DNA of 64,000 nt from Rhodobacter sp. Its GTDB lineage: Bacteria > Pseudomonadota > Alphaproteobacteria > Rhodobacterales > Rhodobacteraceae. Made by a program: the position numbers and the translations under genes. This document shows, piece after piece, positions 55,958 to 64,000 of the stretch. The first letter of the stretch is position 1, and every line of letters begins with the position of its first letter. The stretch covers positions 29,350-93,349 of the forward strand of contig JACKKE010000014.1 of assembly GCA_020637595.1 (NCBI GenBank), written 5' to 3'. The notes under the pieces were generated by a model. That model was not told the origin of the DNA, made no database searches, and saw only the letters and a program-made list of their open reading frames with translations.

Positions 55958-57247
55958 CTAGAACCCCAAGGCCTGTGGCAGGGCGAGCACGATTGCGGGA
56001 ACATAGGTGATGAGTGCCAGGCACAGGATCAACGCGACGAGGAACGGCCAGAGATACCGCACCGTCTCGCCCATTCCGACCTTGGACAGCCCGCCGAGCA
56101 CAAAGAGCAACAGCCCGAAGGGCGGCGTGACCAGCCCGATCATAATGTTGACGGTAATCAGCACGCCGAAATGCACAGGGTCGATCCCCAGCGCGCCGAC
56201 CGTCGGCATCAGCAGCGGCACAAAGACCAGAATCAGCGTCCCGGTGTCGATCAGGCAACCCAGCGCGAGGAACAGCAGGTTCACAATCAGCAGGAACATC
56301 CAGGGCGCCATGTCGCGCGACAGGATCAGGTCGGCGATCGCCCGGTCCAGGCGTTCGGCGGTGACCGCGTAATTGATCAGGAAGGCCCCGGCGATCAGCA
56401 GCATCACGACCGTGGCGTTCTGCATCGAGAGCCGCAACACCTCCCACAAACCGCGCAGATTGATGGCACGATAGACAACGGCCGACAGCACAAAGGCCCA
56501 GATTGCGCCCACGGCAGCGGCCTCGGTCGGGGTGAAGATGCCGGACCAGATCCCGCCCAGCAGAACGATCGGCAGGGTCATCGGCAACACCGCGCCGCCA
56601 AGCGCGCGCAAAACCTCGCTGCGGGTCATTGGATCGGACGCGGGCAAGTCCATGCGCGGTGCGATAAAGGCGATCGTCGCCATCAAGGCCAGCCCCATCA
56701 TCAAACCCGGCACGATACCGCCCAGGAACAACGCCCCTACCGAGGTATTCGAGTTCAGAGCATAGAGCACCATCGGAATCGACGGAGGTATGATCGGCGC
56801 GATCACCGCCGAGGCCGCCGTGATCGCCACGGCCAACCCTCCGGGATAGCCTCCCACCTTTTGCATCATCCGAATCGACATCATGCCCGGCCCGGCCGCA
56901 TCGGCCACGGCGCTTCCCGACATGGACGAGAAGATGATGCTGACCAGAACGTTGACATGCCCCAGCCCGCCCCGCGCGCGCCCCACCAGCGCATCGGCCG
57001 CGCGCCAGAGCCGTTCCGAGATCGTGCCCGCATTCATCATGTTGGCTGCCAGGATGAACATCGGCACGGCCAGCAGCACGTAAGAGCTGAACATGCTGTT
57101 CATAATCTGATCGACAACCAGCCCCATGTCCTGCCCGCCGATCCACAGATAGACAAAGCCCGCGCAGATCATCGCGAAGGGTATCGGCACGCGCATCAGC
57201 ACCAGACCGATGAGCACGACGAGAAGGGAAGCGAAGGCAAGGCTCAT
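55958..57247 (-). CDS. dctM: TRAP transporter large permease (DctM)
   Basis: A 429-residue DctM with about twelve helices, the ion-translocating membrane component of a tripartite ATP-independent transporter. The IIPPSIPMVLYAL and VTPPFGLLLFVLGGL hairpins are typical of the DctM family. Its ATG overlaps the dctQ stop by 4 nt. Substrate is set by the DctP protein. Confidence 0.95.
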   Translation of the reverse strand: MSLAFASLLVVLIGLVLMRVPIPFAMICAGFVYLWIGGQDMGLVVDQIMNSMFSSYVLLAVPMFILAANMMNAGTISERLWRAADALVGRARGGLGHVNVLVSIIFSSMSGSAVADAAGPGMMSIRMMQKVGGYPGGLAVAITAASAVIAPIIPPSIPMVLYALNSNTSVGALFLGGIVPGLMMGLALMATIAFIAPRMDLPASDPMTRSEVLRALGGAVLPMTLPIVLLGGIWSGIFTPTEAAAVGAIWAFVLSAVVYRAINLRGLWEVLRLSMQNATVVMLLIAGAFLINYAVTAERLDRAIADLILSRDMAPWMFLLIVNLLFLALGCLIDTGTLILVFVPLLMPTVGALGIDPVHFGVLITVNIMIGLVTPPFGLLLFVLGGLSKVGMGETVRYLWPFLVALILCLALITYVPAIVLALPQALGF

Positions 57248-57777
57248 GTGGTCGGGTCTTTCTGGACAGGGGGCTCGGCCTCGAACGGCATCGTGCGCCC
57301 GAACAGGGTCAACACGGCGCGCAGGATCAGGCTGAGCGCGACGAGCCCCTGGAACAGGCCGAACACAAGATAGGCATGGTTGAGCCGCAGACGCATCGCC
57401 GGAGTGCGCTCGCGCCACAGGAACGCGATATAGTCCAGCGTCACGGGCAGCGTCGCCAGCAGGATTACCCCCGCCAGACCGGCGCCGACGGATACGAGCC
57501 AGCGTTCTGCGGGCGGCGGAACCTTGTCCGTCAAAAGCCCGACCGCGATCTGGTCCCGATAGGGCACGACCAATGCGGCGGCGGAAAAGATGATCCAGAG
57601 GAACAGGATCATCGCGAGTTCATCGGACCAGCGCGACGGCGTGCCCATGACATAGCGTTGCCAGACCGTGTAGGCGAGCAGCCCCGCGAGCGCCGCGAAA
57701 GAGAGCGTCGCCGCCACCTCTGCGAGGCGGCGGACGACTCGGGCACTCAGGATGAGTGTCGGGAGCAAGCGGACCAT
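57244..57777 (-). CDS. dctQ: TRAP transporter small permease (DctQ)
   Basis: A 177-residue DctQ with four helices and the conserved WSDELAMILFLWIIF segment. It bridges DctM and the binding protein. It follows dctP by 7 nt and overlaps dctM by 4 nt. Confidence 0.92.
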   Translation of the reverse strand: MVRLLPTLILSARVVRRLAEVAATLSFAALAGLLAYTVWQRYVMGTPSRWSDELAMILFLWIIFSAAALVVPYRDQIAVGLLTDKVPPPAERWLVSVGAGLAGVILLATLPVTLDYIAFLWRERTPAMRLRLNHAYLVFGLFQGLVALSLILRAVLTLFGRTMPFEAEPPVQKDPTT

Positions 57778-57784
57778 CAGCCGA

Positions 57785-58777
57785 TCATCTGCCCATGATC
57801 TGGTTCATCAGATCGGTGTTCCACTCCTGCGCCAGATCGGAACCGGCATAGACCGCATCGGCATTGGCGTAGAACGCGCTCAGGTCGATCTCGTCGACAC
57901 GCAGACCGTATTCACTGACCAGCCGCCCGGCGACAGACACCTCGTCGGCATGCCGTTGCTCGTTGTTCCAGCCCGCGCCGATCTGCGCGGCATCGCGCAA
58001 TGCCTGCTGTTGCTCGGCCGTCAGGGCATCGAAGAACGGCTTTGAAATGGCATAGAACACCGGCTGCACCATGTGGGAGGTCAGAAGAACCTGCTGGCTG
58101 ACCTCGTAAAAGCGCGCTGCGTTGAAGATCGTCAGCGGGTTCTCCTGCCCGTCGATGGCGCCGGTCTGCAGCGCGACATAGACCTCGGGCATCGCCATCG
58201 GCGTCGGCTCGACACCCAGCGATTCCCCCAGAAGCAGCCATTCGGGCGAGCCCGGCATCCGCAGCCGCACGCCGCTCAGATCCGCCGGGCCGGTCACGTC
58301 GCGGGCCTCGCGCAGCGCCACCTGACGGGTGCCCAGATAGGCCACGGCGAGGATCTCGATATCCATTTGCTCCGCGACATCCGCGACCAGCTGCGCGCCG
58401 ATCGGGCCGGACATGACCTCCATCATGTGGTCATAGTCGCGGAACAGGAAGGCGCGGCTCAGGAACCCCCAGGACGGGATCTGCGCGGAAATCTCGGGCG
58501 CGGCCATCGTGCTCATTTCCAGGTTGCCGCGCTGGATCGCCGGCACTTCGGTGCCTTGCCGGAACAGCGACGAGGCCGGATAGGTTTCGACCGTCAAGCC
58601 GACATTGGCGTCGGCGACGGATTGCGCGAACATCTCCATCCCGCGATAGAGGAAGTCGCCCGCCGGACCGGCGGTGGAAAAGCGCACGGTCTGCGCCTGT
58701 GCCAGCGCCGGCAGCGCGGCAAGGCCGATGGCGGTGGCGGCGATCATCGCGCGCCGGGTCAATTGGATCGTGAACAT
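57785..58777 (-). CDS. dctP: TRAP transporter solute-binding protein (DctP)
   Basis: A 330-residue periplasmic binding protein. The N-terminus has a twin-arginine-like TRRAMIAA and a hydrophobic stretch ending LAQAQ, so export by Tat is possible. The DctP-family ligand segment includes an Arg in GVRLRMPGS and Asn in QENPLTIFNAARF. Such Arg usually binds a carboxylate, so an organic or sugar acid is the likely ligand. Lies 32 nt downstream of the FAH gene. Confidence 0.93.
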   Translation of the reverse strand: MFTIQLTRRAMIAATAIGLAALPALAQAQTVRFSTAGPAGDFLYRGMEMFAQSVADANVGLTVETYPASSLFRQGTEVPAIQRGNLEMSTMAAPEISAQIPSWGFLSRAFLFRDYDHMMEVMSGPIGAQLVADVAEQMDIEILAVAYLGTRQVALREARDVTGPADLSGVRLRMPGSPEWLLLGESLGVEPTPMAMPEVYVALQTGAIDGQENPLTIFNAARFYEVSQQVLLTSHMVQPVFYAISKPFFDALTAEQQQALRDAAQIGAGWNNEQRHADEVSVAGRLVSEYGLRVDEIDLSAFYANADAVYAGSDLAQEWNTDLMNQIMGR

Positions 58778-58809
58778 GGGTGTATCTCCGCGTTGAAGGG
58801 TGCGCGCCG

Positions 58810-59748
58810 TTAGCCGGCGTTCGTTTTCGGGGGTTGGATGGTGTTGGTCAGCGTGCCGATACCCTCGATCCAGGCATCGACCCGGTCACCGACGGACAGG
58901 AAAGTCTGCTTGGCCGCGCCGACTCCGGCCGGCGTGCCAGTCAGGACGACATCGCCCGGGTCAAGGGACATGATGCGCGACAGGATCGACAGTTGCTCGG
59001 CGATGGAAAAGATCATGTCGCCGGTGATGTCGTCCTGCCTGGTCTCGCCATTGACGCGCAGGCCCAACCGGATCGCCTGAGGATCGGCAAAGGCCGAGGC
59101 CGGGACGAAACGCGGCCCCAGGGGGCAGCAGCTTTCCTGCGCCTTTCCGGCGACCCAGTCGAGCTTGTAGAACTGATCGGGGGCCTTGTTCAGATCGCGG
59201 GCGCAGAAATCAACCGCGATCGTGAAACCCGCGACGTAGTCGAGGGCGTCTTCGGCACTGACCGCACGGCAGGGTTTGCCGATGACCAGGGCCAGCTCGA
59301 CCTCCCAGTCGAAGGCCTGCGTGTCCAGCGGCATGTGGACCGTCGGCCCCTCGCCGACGACCGCGTTCCGGGGTGGTTTGAAGAAGAAGAACAGCCGTTG
59401 CGTGGACTTGTCGGCAACCGGAAAGCCCATTTCGGCCATATGGTTGTAATAGTTCGCACCCGCGCACAGCACCTTGCCGGGATAGAGGATCGGGGACAGG
59501 CGCGGCAGCGTTCCATCCACGATATCGGCCCCTGAGACCTGTCCGGCGGCCTTGGACAGCGCGGCCTCGGCGTTCGACCAATCCTGGAACAGGGCGGTGC
59601 CGGTGACATCGCCGGTCCAGCCGACGCGCGCCAGGGATGCCGCCAGGTCATAGAGGGAGCCATTCACTTCCAGGCACGCGAGCGGCCCCGTGTCCGTTGC
59701 GACCGTGGCGAGCGCCCAGGCGCCTGCGGGGGAATCGGCTTGGGTCAT
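58810..59748 (-). CDS. Fumarylacetoacetate hydrolase-family protein
   Basis: A 312-residue FAH-fold enzyme. The metal ligands are visible as Glu149 and Glu151 (DWEVELALVIG) and Asp180 (IAVDFCARD), with the Lys and TGTPAGVG block near the end. Members split or decarboxylate 2,4-diketo or acylpyruvate compounds, in sugar-acid (e.g. 2,4-diketo-3-deoxy acids) or aromatic catabolism. First gene of the operon with the TRAP transporter, divergent from the gntR gene, so its substrate likely derives from the imported compound. Confidence 0.9.
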   Translation of the reverse strand: MTQADSPAGAWALATVATDTGPLACLEVNGSLYDLAASLARVGWTGDVTGTALFQDWSNAEAALSKAAGQVSGADIVDGTLPRLSPILYPGKVLCAGANYYNHMAEMGFPVADKSTQRLFFFFKPPRNAVVGEGPTVHMPLDTQAFDWEVELALVIGKPCRAVSAEDALDYVAGFTIAVDFCARDLNKAPDQFYKLDWVAGKAQESCCPLGPRFVPASAFADPQAIRLGLRVNGETRQDDITGDMIFSIAEQLSILSRIMSLDPGDVVLTGTPAGVGAAKQTFLSVGDRVDAWIEGIGTLTNTIQPPKTNAG

Positions 59749-59845
59749 GGCGTCGGCAGCTCCTCTAATACCCAGTTCCAGGCTTGACGGCCCTCATTGT
59801 GTGAAATATGTTAGATTTTATAAAATCTGTTAGTCAATACGAAAA
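59749..59845. promoter_or_regulatory. Divergent FAH/gntR promoter region with a palindrome
   Basis: A notably A+T-rich 97-nt gap. AGATTTTATAAAATCT at 59813-59828 is a perfect 16-bp palindrome directly upstream of the gntR start and is a good candidate operator for that regulator. Nearby GTTAG repeats flank it (59810-59833). It probably controls both divergent operons. Confidence 0.55.
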
Positions 59846-60544
59846 ATGAGCAATACCGAGACCTCTCCGCTTTCCGCCTACGATGTGCTCAGGCACGAGA
59901 TCCTTCATGGCGATCTGCTCCCTGGCGAACGGCTGCGCGCCGCCGACCTGCGAGAACGTTACAATCTGGGCCTGACACCGATCCGCGAGGCGCTGATGCG
60001 GCTGTCCAGCGAAGGCATGGTCACCAACGAGGTGAATCGTGGCGCGCGTGTGCGCGAGGCGACGCTCGAGGAACTGCATGACCTGATGCAGACCCGCCGC
60101 GAAATCGAAGAGCTTTGCCTGACAAAGGCCATCGCCCTCGGCGATACGGAGTGGGAGGGCGAGATCCTGCGCGCCATGCACCTTTTGGCCCGCGCGCGGC
60201 TTCCCGAGTCCCCCGAAGACCGCGAGACCGCCGCCGCCTGGGAGGTTTTGCACCGGAAATTCCACTATGCGCTGGTCGCGGCGGCAGGATCGGACTGGCT
60301 GTTGCAGATCTGGCGCGACCTGGCCGACCATTCCGAGCGGTATCGCAAACTGCGGCTCTTGAACTATCGGAACCTGGCCGCCGATGTGCGCGACGTAAAC
60401 GCCGAACACCGCCAGATCATGGAAGCCGTGCTGAATCGGGACGCCGCCCAGGCGGTCGCCCTGATGAACACCCACTTGCGCAAGACCGAAGATGCGGTCG
60501 CGCGCTTGCTGACGTCACTCGATACTCGAAAGGCTGCGCCGTGA
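59846..60544 (+). CDS. GntR-family regulator, FCD subfamily
   Basis: A 232-residue FadR-like regulator: N-terminal winged helix (about 10-75; GERLRAADLRERYNLGLTPIREALMRL) and C-terminal helical FCD ligand domain with metal-type His residues (LHRKFHYALV; HRQIMEAV). FCD regulators often respond to organic acids and repress neighbouring catabolic operons. First gene of the plus-strand half of the module; its stop overlaps the following GTG start. Confidence 0.93.
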   Translation: MSNTETSPLSAYDVLRHEILHGDLLPGERLRAADLRERYNLGLTPIREALMRLSSEGMVTNEVNRGARVREATLEELHDLMQTRREIEELCLTKAIALGDTEWEGEILRAMHLLARARLPESPEDRETAAAWEVLHRKFHYALVAAAGSDWLLQIWRDLADHSERYRKLRLLNYRNLAADVRDVNAEHRQIMEAVLNRDAAQAVALMNTHLRKTEDAVARLLTSLDTRKAAP

Positions 60545-60864
60545 TACTCAGATCCGCCTTGCTGCTGGGCACCGTTGCCCCCGACGATCAACCCGCTTTC
60601 GATGCCTATATGCGTGACGTCGTCGTGCCGGAAATCGGCACCTATCCCGGCATTCAGGGCGTGACCCTGCGCAAACTTGTGCAGGCGGACGAGGGCGCGC
60701 CCGCTCTCTACATGCAGTTCGACCTGCTCTTTGACTCCCTGGCGGACATGGACGCCGCGCTTGCCAGTCCGGTTCGCACGGCCGTCCGCGACCGGATCAA
60801 GGCGGGTATGGCCCCCTTTGTCGGAACGGTGACGCATGTTGTGTCCGAAACAATGGCAGGCTGA
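60541..60864 (+). CDS. Small EthD-like dimeric alpha/beta-barrel protein
   Basis: A 107-residue protein with the strand-helix pattern of EthD/ABM-type ferredoxin-like barrels (PDDQPAFDAYMRDVVVPE; GIQGVTLRKL; MQFDLLFDSLADM). The start is GTG at 60541, overlapping the gntR stop (GTGA), chosen because no ATG fits and the frame is coupled. Function unknown; sugar mutarotases share the fold but the match is not specific. Confidence 0.7.
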   Translation: MILRSALLLGTVAPDDQPAFDAYMRDVVVPEIGTYPGIQGVTLRKLVQADEGAPALYMQFDLLFDSLADMDAALASPVRTAVRDRIKAGMAPFVGTVTHVVSETMAG

Positions 60865-60867
60865 CCG

Positions 60868-61599
60868 ATGAGCAGCAAACGCATTGCGGTGATCACCGGG
60901 GCGGGCCAGGGTATCGGCTTCGCCATTGCCAGGGCGCTTGGTGCCGCGGGCGACCGGGTGATCCTGCTGGACCTCGACCAGGGCAAGGTCGCAAGGGCAG
61001 CAGAAACGTTGTGCACGGACGGGATCGACGCTGTGGGTGCTGCCGCCGACACGACCGACCGGGCGCAGATCCGTGCCGTCATGGCGGCCGAAGCGCGCAT
61101 TGATACGGTCGTCACGGCCGCTGGGGTTTACTGGGATCGCGCGCTGGCGGAGCTGACTGAAGACGACTTTCGCAAGATGATGGAGGTCAATCTGATTGGC
61201 ACCTTCATCGCGGCCCAGGAGGGCATCGCGCGGATGGGACCGGGTGGCAGGGTGGTGACGATTTCGTCCCGCGGGGCCCTCGGGGGCACGCGATTTGCGC
61301 ATTATGTCGCGTCCAAGGCGGCCGTGATTGGCCTGACCCGGGCCCTGGCGATGGAGTTGCGCGGCACAGGCATTACCGTGAACTCGGTGGCTCCCGGCTT
61401 TACCGACACACCGATGACCCGCTCGGCGCCTGACGAGATGTTTCAAGCCTGGAGCAAGCTGGAACCGGCCGGCCGTGCCGCGGACCCTTCGGAAATCGCC
61501 TCGGCCGTCGTCTGGCTGGCCAGCCCCGGGGCCGCGTTTGTCACCGGCCAGACGGTGTTTGTCGATGGCGGCAAGTCGCTGGGCGGGTTGAGCATATGA
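60868..61599 (+). CDS. Short-chain dehydrogenase/reductase of the accessory catabolic module
   Basis: A 243-residue SDR: TGAGQGIG (10-17), catalytic Ser133/134, Tyr146 and Lys150 (YVASK), and the C-terminal VDGGKSLGG. Length and the closing motif fit the FabG-like group used for hydroxy-acid and sugar-acid oxidation. It is 3 nt after the EthD-like gene and overlaps the epimerase gene by 4 nt. Confidence 0.93.
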   Translation: MSSKRIAVITGAGQGIGFAIARALGAAGDRVILLDLDQGKVARAAETLCTDGIDAVGAAADTTDRAQIRAVMAAEARIDTVVTAAGVYWDRALAELTEDDFRKMMEVNLIGTFIAAQEGIARMGPGGRVVTISSRGALGGTRFAHYVASKAAVIGLTRALAMELRGTGITVNSVAPGFTDTPMTRSAPDEMFQAWSKLEPAGRAADPSEIASAVVWLASPGAAFVTGQTVFVDGGKSLGGLSI

Positions 61600-62555
61600 G
61601 CCGGATCCTGATCACCGGCGCGGGTCTGATCGGGCAGCAATGCGCCCGGCTCCTGTCGGCGCGCGGTCAGGCCTGCACGCTGGTCGACATCCGCCAGCCA
61701 TCACCGGCTGTTCTGGCCATGCCCGGGGTGGAGTTCGTCGAGGCGGATATCCTTCGTGCCCCGCTCAACGGCCTGCTCGACGGGGTCGACGGCGTCCTTC
61801 ACACGGCGGCGATGCTGTCGACGGGGCTGCGCGCCGATCCCCTGCGCGGGCTGGAAGTCAACATCCTTGGCACCGCACGCCTGCTCGAGGCCTGCCGCGC
61901 CGCAGGGGTCCGGCGTTTCGTGCAGGCCAGTTCCGCGACGGTGGTCTATGCCGGATTTCCCGTGCTCGGCCCTGGGCCGATCCCCGAGGACGCATCGCTG
62001 GGACTCGTCAGCCATCGTCCGGGCAGCCTCTATGCGCTGACCAAGCAGAGTTGCGAACACCTCGCGCTGCTGTGGCGCGACCTTTACGGGCTGTCTACCG
62101 TGTCGCTGCGCTTTGCTGCCGTCGTTGGCGGCGATGCAGACACCCCGACCAGCGTCCCGGGACGCCTGATGTCGCGGCTGATCGCGGCAGCCCGGGCGGG
62201 AGGCGCGCATCTCCTCGATGATCCGTTCCTGTGGTGGGACGGAACCGAAGAATTCATTGATCCGCGCGATTGCGGCCACGCCATGATCGCCGCTCTGGAT
62301 GCCGTGGATCCGGCGCAGGGCGTCTATGCCATCGCCAATCCCAAGGGCTGGACACTCGATGCGGTGGCCGCCGAAATCGCCTCCCGGTTCGGCGCCTTTA
62401 CCCTGACGGTCCCGGACCATCCGCCAAGCGGCTTTGCCGGCTTTGCCCATGTTCGCCCGGCCCCGACCGATCTGTCGGCCGCCGCGCGCGAATTGGGTTT
62501 TTCCGCGCGACACGAACTGGGCGACACCCTGCAAACCTGGTGGAGCGCGGCATGA
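61596..62555 (+). CDS. NAD-dependent epimerase/dehydratase family protein
   Basis: A 319-residue extended SDR: GAGLIG near residue 8, Tyr146 and Lys150 (YALTK) as catalytic pair, and a C-terminal substrate domain. Relatives include uronate dehydrogenases and sugar epimerases; the exact reaction cannot be read. Coupled to the SDR before it and the SRPBCC gene after it. Confidence 0.85.
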   Translation: MSRILITGAGLIGQQCARLLSARGQACTLVDIRQPSPAVLAMPGVEFVEADILRAPLNGLLDGVDGVLHTAAMLSTGLRADPLRGLEVNILGTARLLEACRAAGVRRFVQASSATVVYAGFPVLGPGPIPEDASLGLVSHRPGSLYALTKQSCEHLALLWRDLYGLSTVSLRFAAVVGGDADTPTSVPGRLMSRLIAAARAGGAHLLDDPFLWWDGTEEFIDPRDCGHAMIAALDAVDPAQGVYAIANPKGWTLDAVAAEIASRFGAFTLTVPDHPPSGFAGFAHVRPAPTDLSAAARELGFSARHELGDTLQTWWSAA

Positions 62556-63034
62556 ACGACGATGAGATCACCCGCAGCGTCGATGTGCCTGTTTCGCCAC
62601 CGGAGGCATGGGATCTTTTTGTCCACCGGTTCCCCGACTGGTGGCCGCGTGAGCACTGCTTTTGTGGCGAGGCCGATCTGGACACCGTGTTCATCAATCT
62701 GGACACGAGCACCTGGGGGGAAATGACGCGGCGCGGCGCGTGCCGGATCTGGGGCGCGGTTCTTGCCAGGCAGCCCGCACAGGCGCTGACCCTGAGCTGG
62801 CAGATGGACGCGACCGTCAGCCCGTGGGAGCCAGAACCCGACGCCACACGCGCCAGCCTGATCGACATCGCGTTCGTGCCGCGGCCCGATGGCACGCGCA
62901 TCACGCTGCGGCATCACGGATTTTCGCGTCAGGGCGAACCCCATGCCCAGGCCATGCGCGCCGTCATGGTCGGCATGGATCGCTGGCGCGAGTGGCTTGA
63001 TCTTTTTCGGGGTTTTGCGGCTCCGTCGTCCTGA
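62552..63034 (+). CDS. SRPBCC-domain protein
   Basis: A 160-residue START/AHSA1-like protein. The pattern VDVPVSPPEAWDLFVHRFPDWWP at the start and a final amphipathic helix (AVMVGMDRWREWLDLF) match the SRPBCC hydrophobic-cavity fold. Role unknown; perhaps ligand binding. Last gene of the plus-strand half of the catabolic module, overlapping the epimerase stop by 4 nt. Confidence 0.8.
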   Translation: MNDDEITRSVDVPVSPPEAWDLFVHRFPDWWPREHCFCGEADLDTVFINLDTSTWGEMTRRGACRIWGAVLARQPAQALTLSWQMDATVSPWEPEPDATRASLIDIAFVPRPDGTRITLRHHGFSRQGEPHAQAMRAVMVGMDRWREWLDLFRGFAAPSS

Positions 63035-63147
63035 ACCGGCAAACGCCGCTTTGCAGACGCGAACCAGCCGCCCGTGCGGCCCCGTGCGGCGAGGACCGTT
63101 CAGGTCACTCGACCCGCCCTCGGGATGCGCAGCGGGCGCGGCGCCCC

Positions 63148-63999
63148 TCAGCCCGGGGTCATGCCCCTGAGCCGCTCGTTGCGCCGGCGCAGGATTTCCA
63201 GCGTCGCCAGAAGCAGGATCGACAGCCCCACCATCAGCGTCGCCACCGCCAGGATCGTCGGGCTGATCTGCTCGCGCAGGCCGGTGAACATCTGCCAGGG
63301 CAGGGTCTGTTGTGCGGCCGAACCGACGAAGATCACCACCACCACCTCGTCGAACGAGGTGATGAAGGCAAACAGCGCGCCCGAGATCACCCCCGGCAGG
63401 ATCAGCGGCAGCTGCACCTTGAAGAAGGTCCGCACCGGCCCCGCGCCCATATTCGCCGCGGCCCGCGTCAGCGAACGGTCGAAGCCGACCAGCGTTGCGG
63501 TCACGGTGATGATGACAAAGGGGATGCCCAGGATCGCATGCGCCAGCACGACCCCCCAGTAAGTGCCCTGCAGCCCGATTGCCGAGAAGAAGAAATACAT
63601 CCCCGCCGCCGAGATGATCAGCGGCACGATCATCGGCGAGATCAGCACCGCCATGATCGCCCGCTTGAACGGCACGTGGCTCTGACTCAGGCCGATCGCC
63701 GCCAGGGTGCCCAGGCTGACCGAGATCAGCGTCGCCATCGGTGCGATGGTCAGCGAGTTGTAGGTGGCCAGCGTCCAGTCGGGGTTGGTGAAGAAATCGA
63801 CGTAGTGCTTCAGCGAATACCCGTCCGGGTCCAGCGCCAGCATGGCGGGGGTGAAGGTAAAGAAGTCCTCGGCGTTGAACGACAACGGGATGATCACCGC
63901 GATGGGAAACATCAGGTAGAAAAAGATCAACCCGCAGAGGATGCGAAAGCCGTAATACCAGGCCCGTTGCAGCGGCGATGCGTAGCTCGGAAGCGCCAT
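63148..63999 (-). CDS. ABC transporter permease, PotC-like
   Basis: A 283-residue inner-membrane permease with six helices and the EAA loop (AAANMGAGPVRTFFKVQLPLI). It is of the spermidine/putrescine PotC type (CysTW superfamily). The ATG at 63999 lies two bases from the window end; partner genes (PotB-like permease, ATPase) are presumably just outside. A slightly longer start beyond the window cannot be excluded. Confidence 0.88.
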   Translation of the reverse strand: MALPSYASPLQRAWYYGFRILCGLIFFYLMFPIAVIIPLSFNAEDFFTFTPAMLALDPDGYSLKHYVDFFTNPDWTLATYNSLTIAPMATLISVSLGTLAAIGLSQSHVPFKRAIMAVLISPMIVPLIISAAGMYFFFSAIGLQGTYWGVVLAHAILGIPFVIITVTATLVGFDRSLTRAAANMGAGPVRTFFKVQLPLILPGVISGALFAFITSFDEVVVVIFVGSAAQQTLPWQMFTGLREQISPTILAVATLMVGLSILLLATLEILRRRNERLRGMTPG

Positions 64000-64000
64000 G

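Noticed and set aside
60541..60864. L-rhamnose mutarotase
   Set aside because: The size and fold are similar, but the specific mutarotase motifs are not visible.

Overview
The window is a G+C-rich (about two-thirds by eye), densely coded alphaproteobacterial chromosome segment, almost certainly from the Rhodobacteraceae. Pointers are the ChvI-ChvG-HprK-RapZ-EIIA-HPr cluster with a short HprK, divergent pckA, methylsuccinyl-CoA dehydrogenase of the ethylmalonyl-CoA pathway, a HIG1-type twin-membrane protein, a Cys-less Hint protein, a DUF6473-like protein and TRAP transport. Genes are packed into operons with 1-4 nt stop/start overlaps. No rRNA, tRNA, phage, IS element or CRISPR array was seen.

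Layout. 1-3571: fadA (5' end outside the window), a cupin gene and fadB, translationally coupled. 3650-9482: Hint protein, DMT transporter, acyl-CoA ligase, a membrane protein resembling an inactive M48 protease, and a SPOR protein. 9549-14103 (minus): nucleoside salvage operon cdd-deoA-deoB-add-upp. 14176-17715: a VOC/double-cupin fusion divergent from maeB. 17866-19088: two convergent secreted paralogues of unknown function. 19448-21340: prpE, with TTTGCAAA boxes upstream. 21485-24098: a LuxU/LuxO-like Hpt and sigma-54 response regulator pair, then an SDR. 24171-28546: HIG1 protein, cobalamin adenosyltransferase, etfBA, DUF6473-like protein and hbd. 28716-33175 (minus): chvI, chvG, hprK, rapZ, EIIA and HPr. 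33519-38283: pckA, an exported protein, TauE/SafE and mcd. 38609-55687: MFS transporter and mostly housekeeping genes (recO, purD, xseA, accA, plsC, ftsEX, ubiK, lgt, pgeF, aqpZ, recR, ybaB, dnaX). 55958-63034: an accessory catabolic module (TRAP transporter, FAH hydrolase, FCD-GntR regulator, EthD-like protein, SDR, epimerase, SRPBCC). 63148-63999: a PotC-like ABC permease.

How the genes fit together. Many genes serve short acyl-CoA metabolism: beta-oxidation (fadA, fadB, hbd, acyl-CoA ligase), propionate activation (prpE) with the adenosylcobalamin needed by methylmalonyl-CoA mutase, the ethylmalonyl-CoA pathway (mcd) with its electron acceptor ETF, and the C4/C3 node (maeB, pckA). The PTS-Ntr-like kinase cascade and ChvGI sit beside pckA and are likely carbon and envelope-stress regulators.

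Most interesting signals: the convergent secreted paralogue pair with an FNR-type box upstream of one member; four different perfect 20-bp palindromes in tandem after accA; an intrinsic terminator lying inside the signal-peptide codons downstream of pckA; a dispersed intergenic inverted repeat; a perfect 23-bp palindrome upstream of the Hint gene; and the uncharacterised TRAP/FAH/epimerase module.
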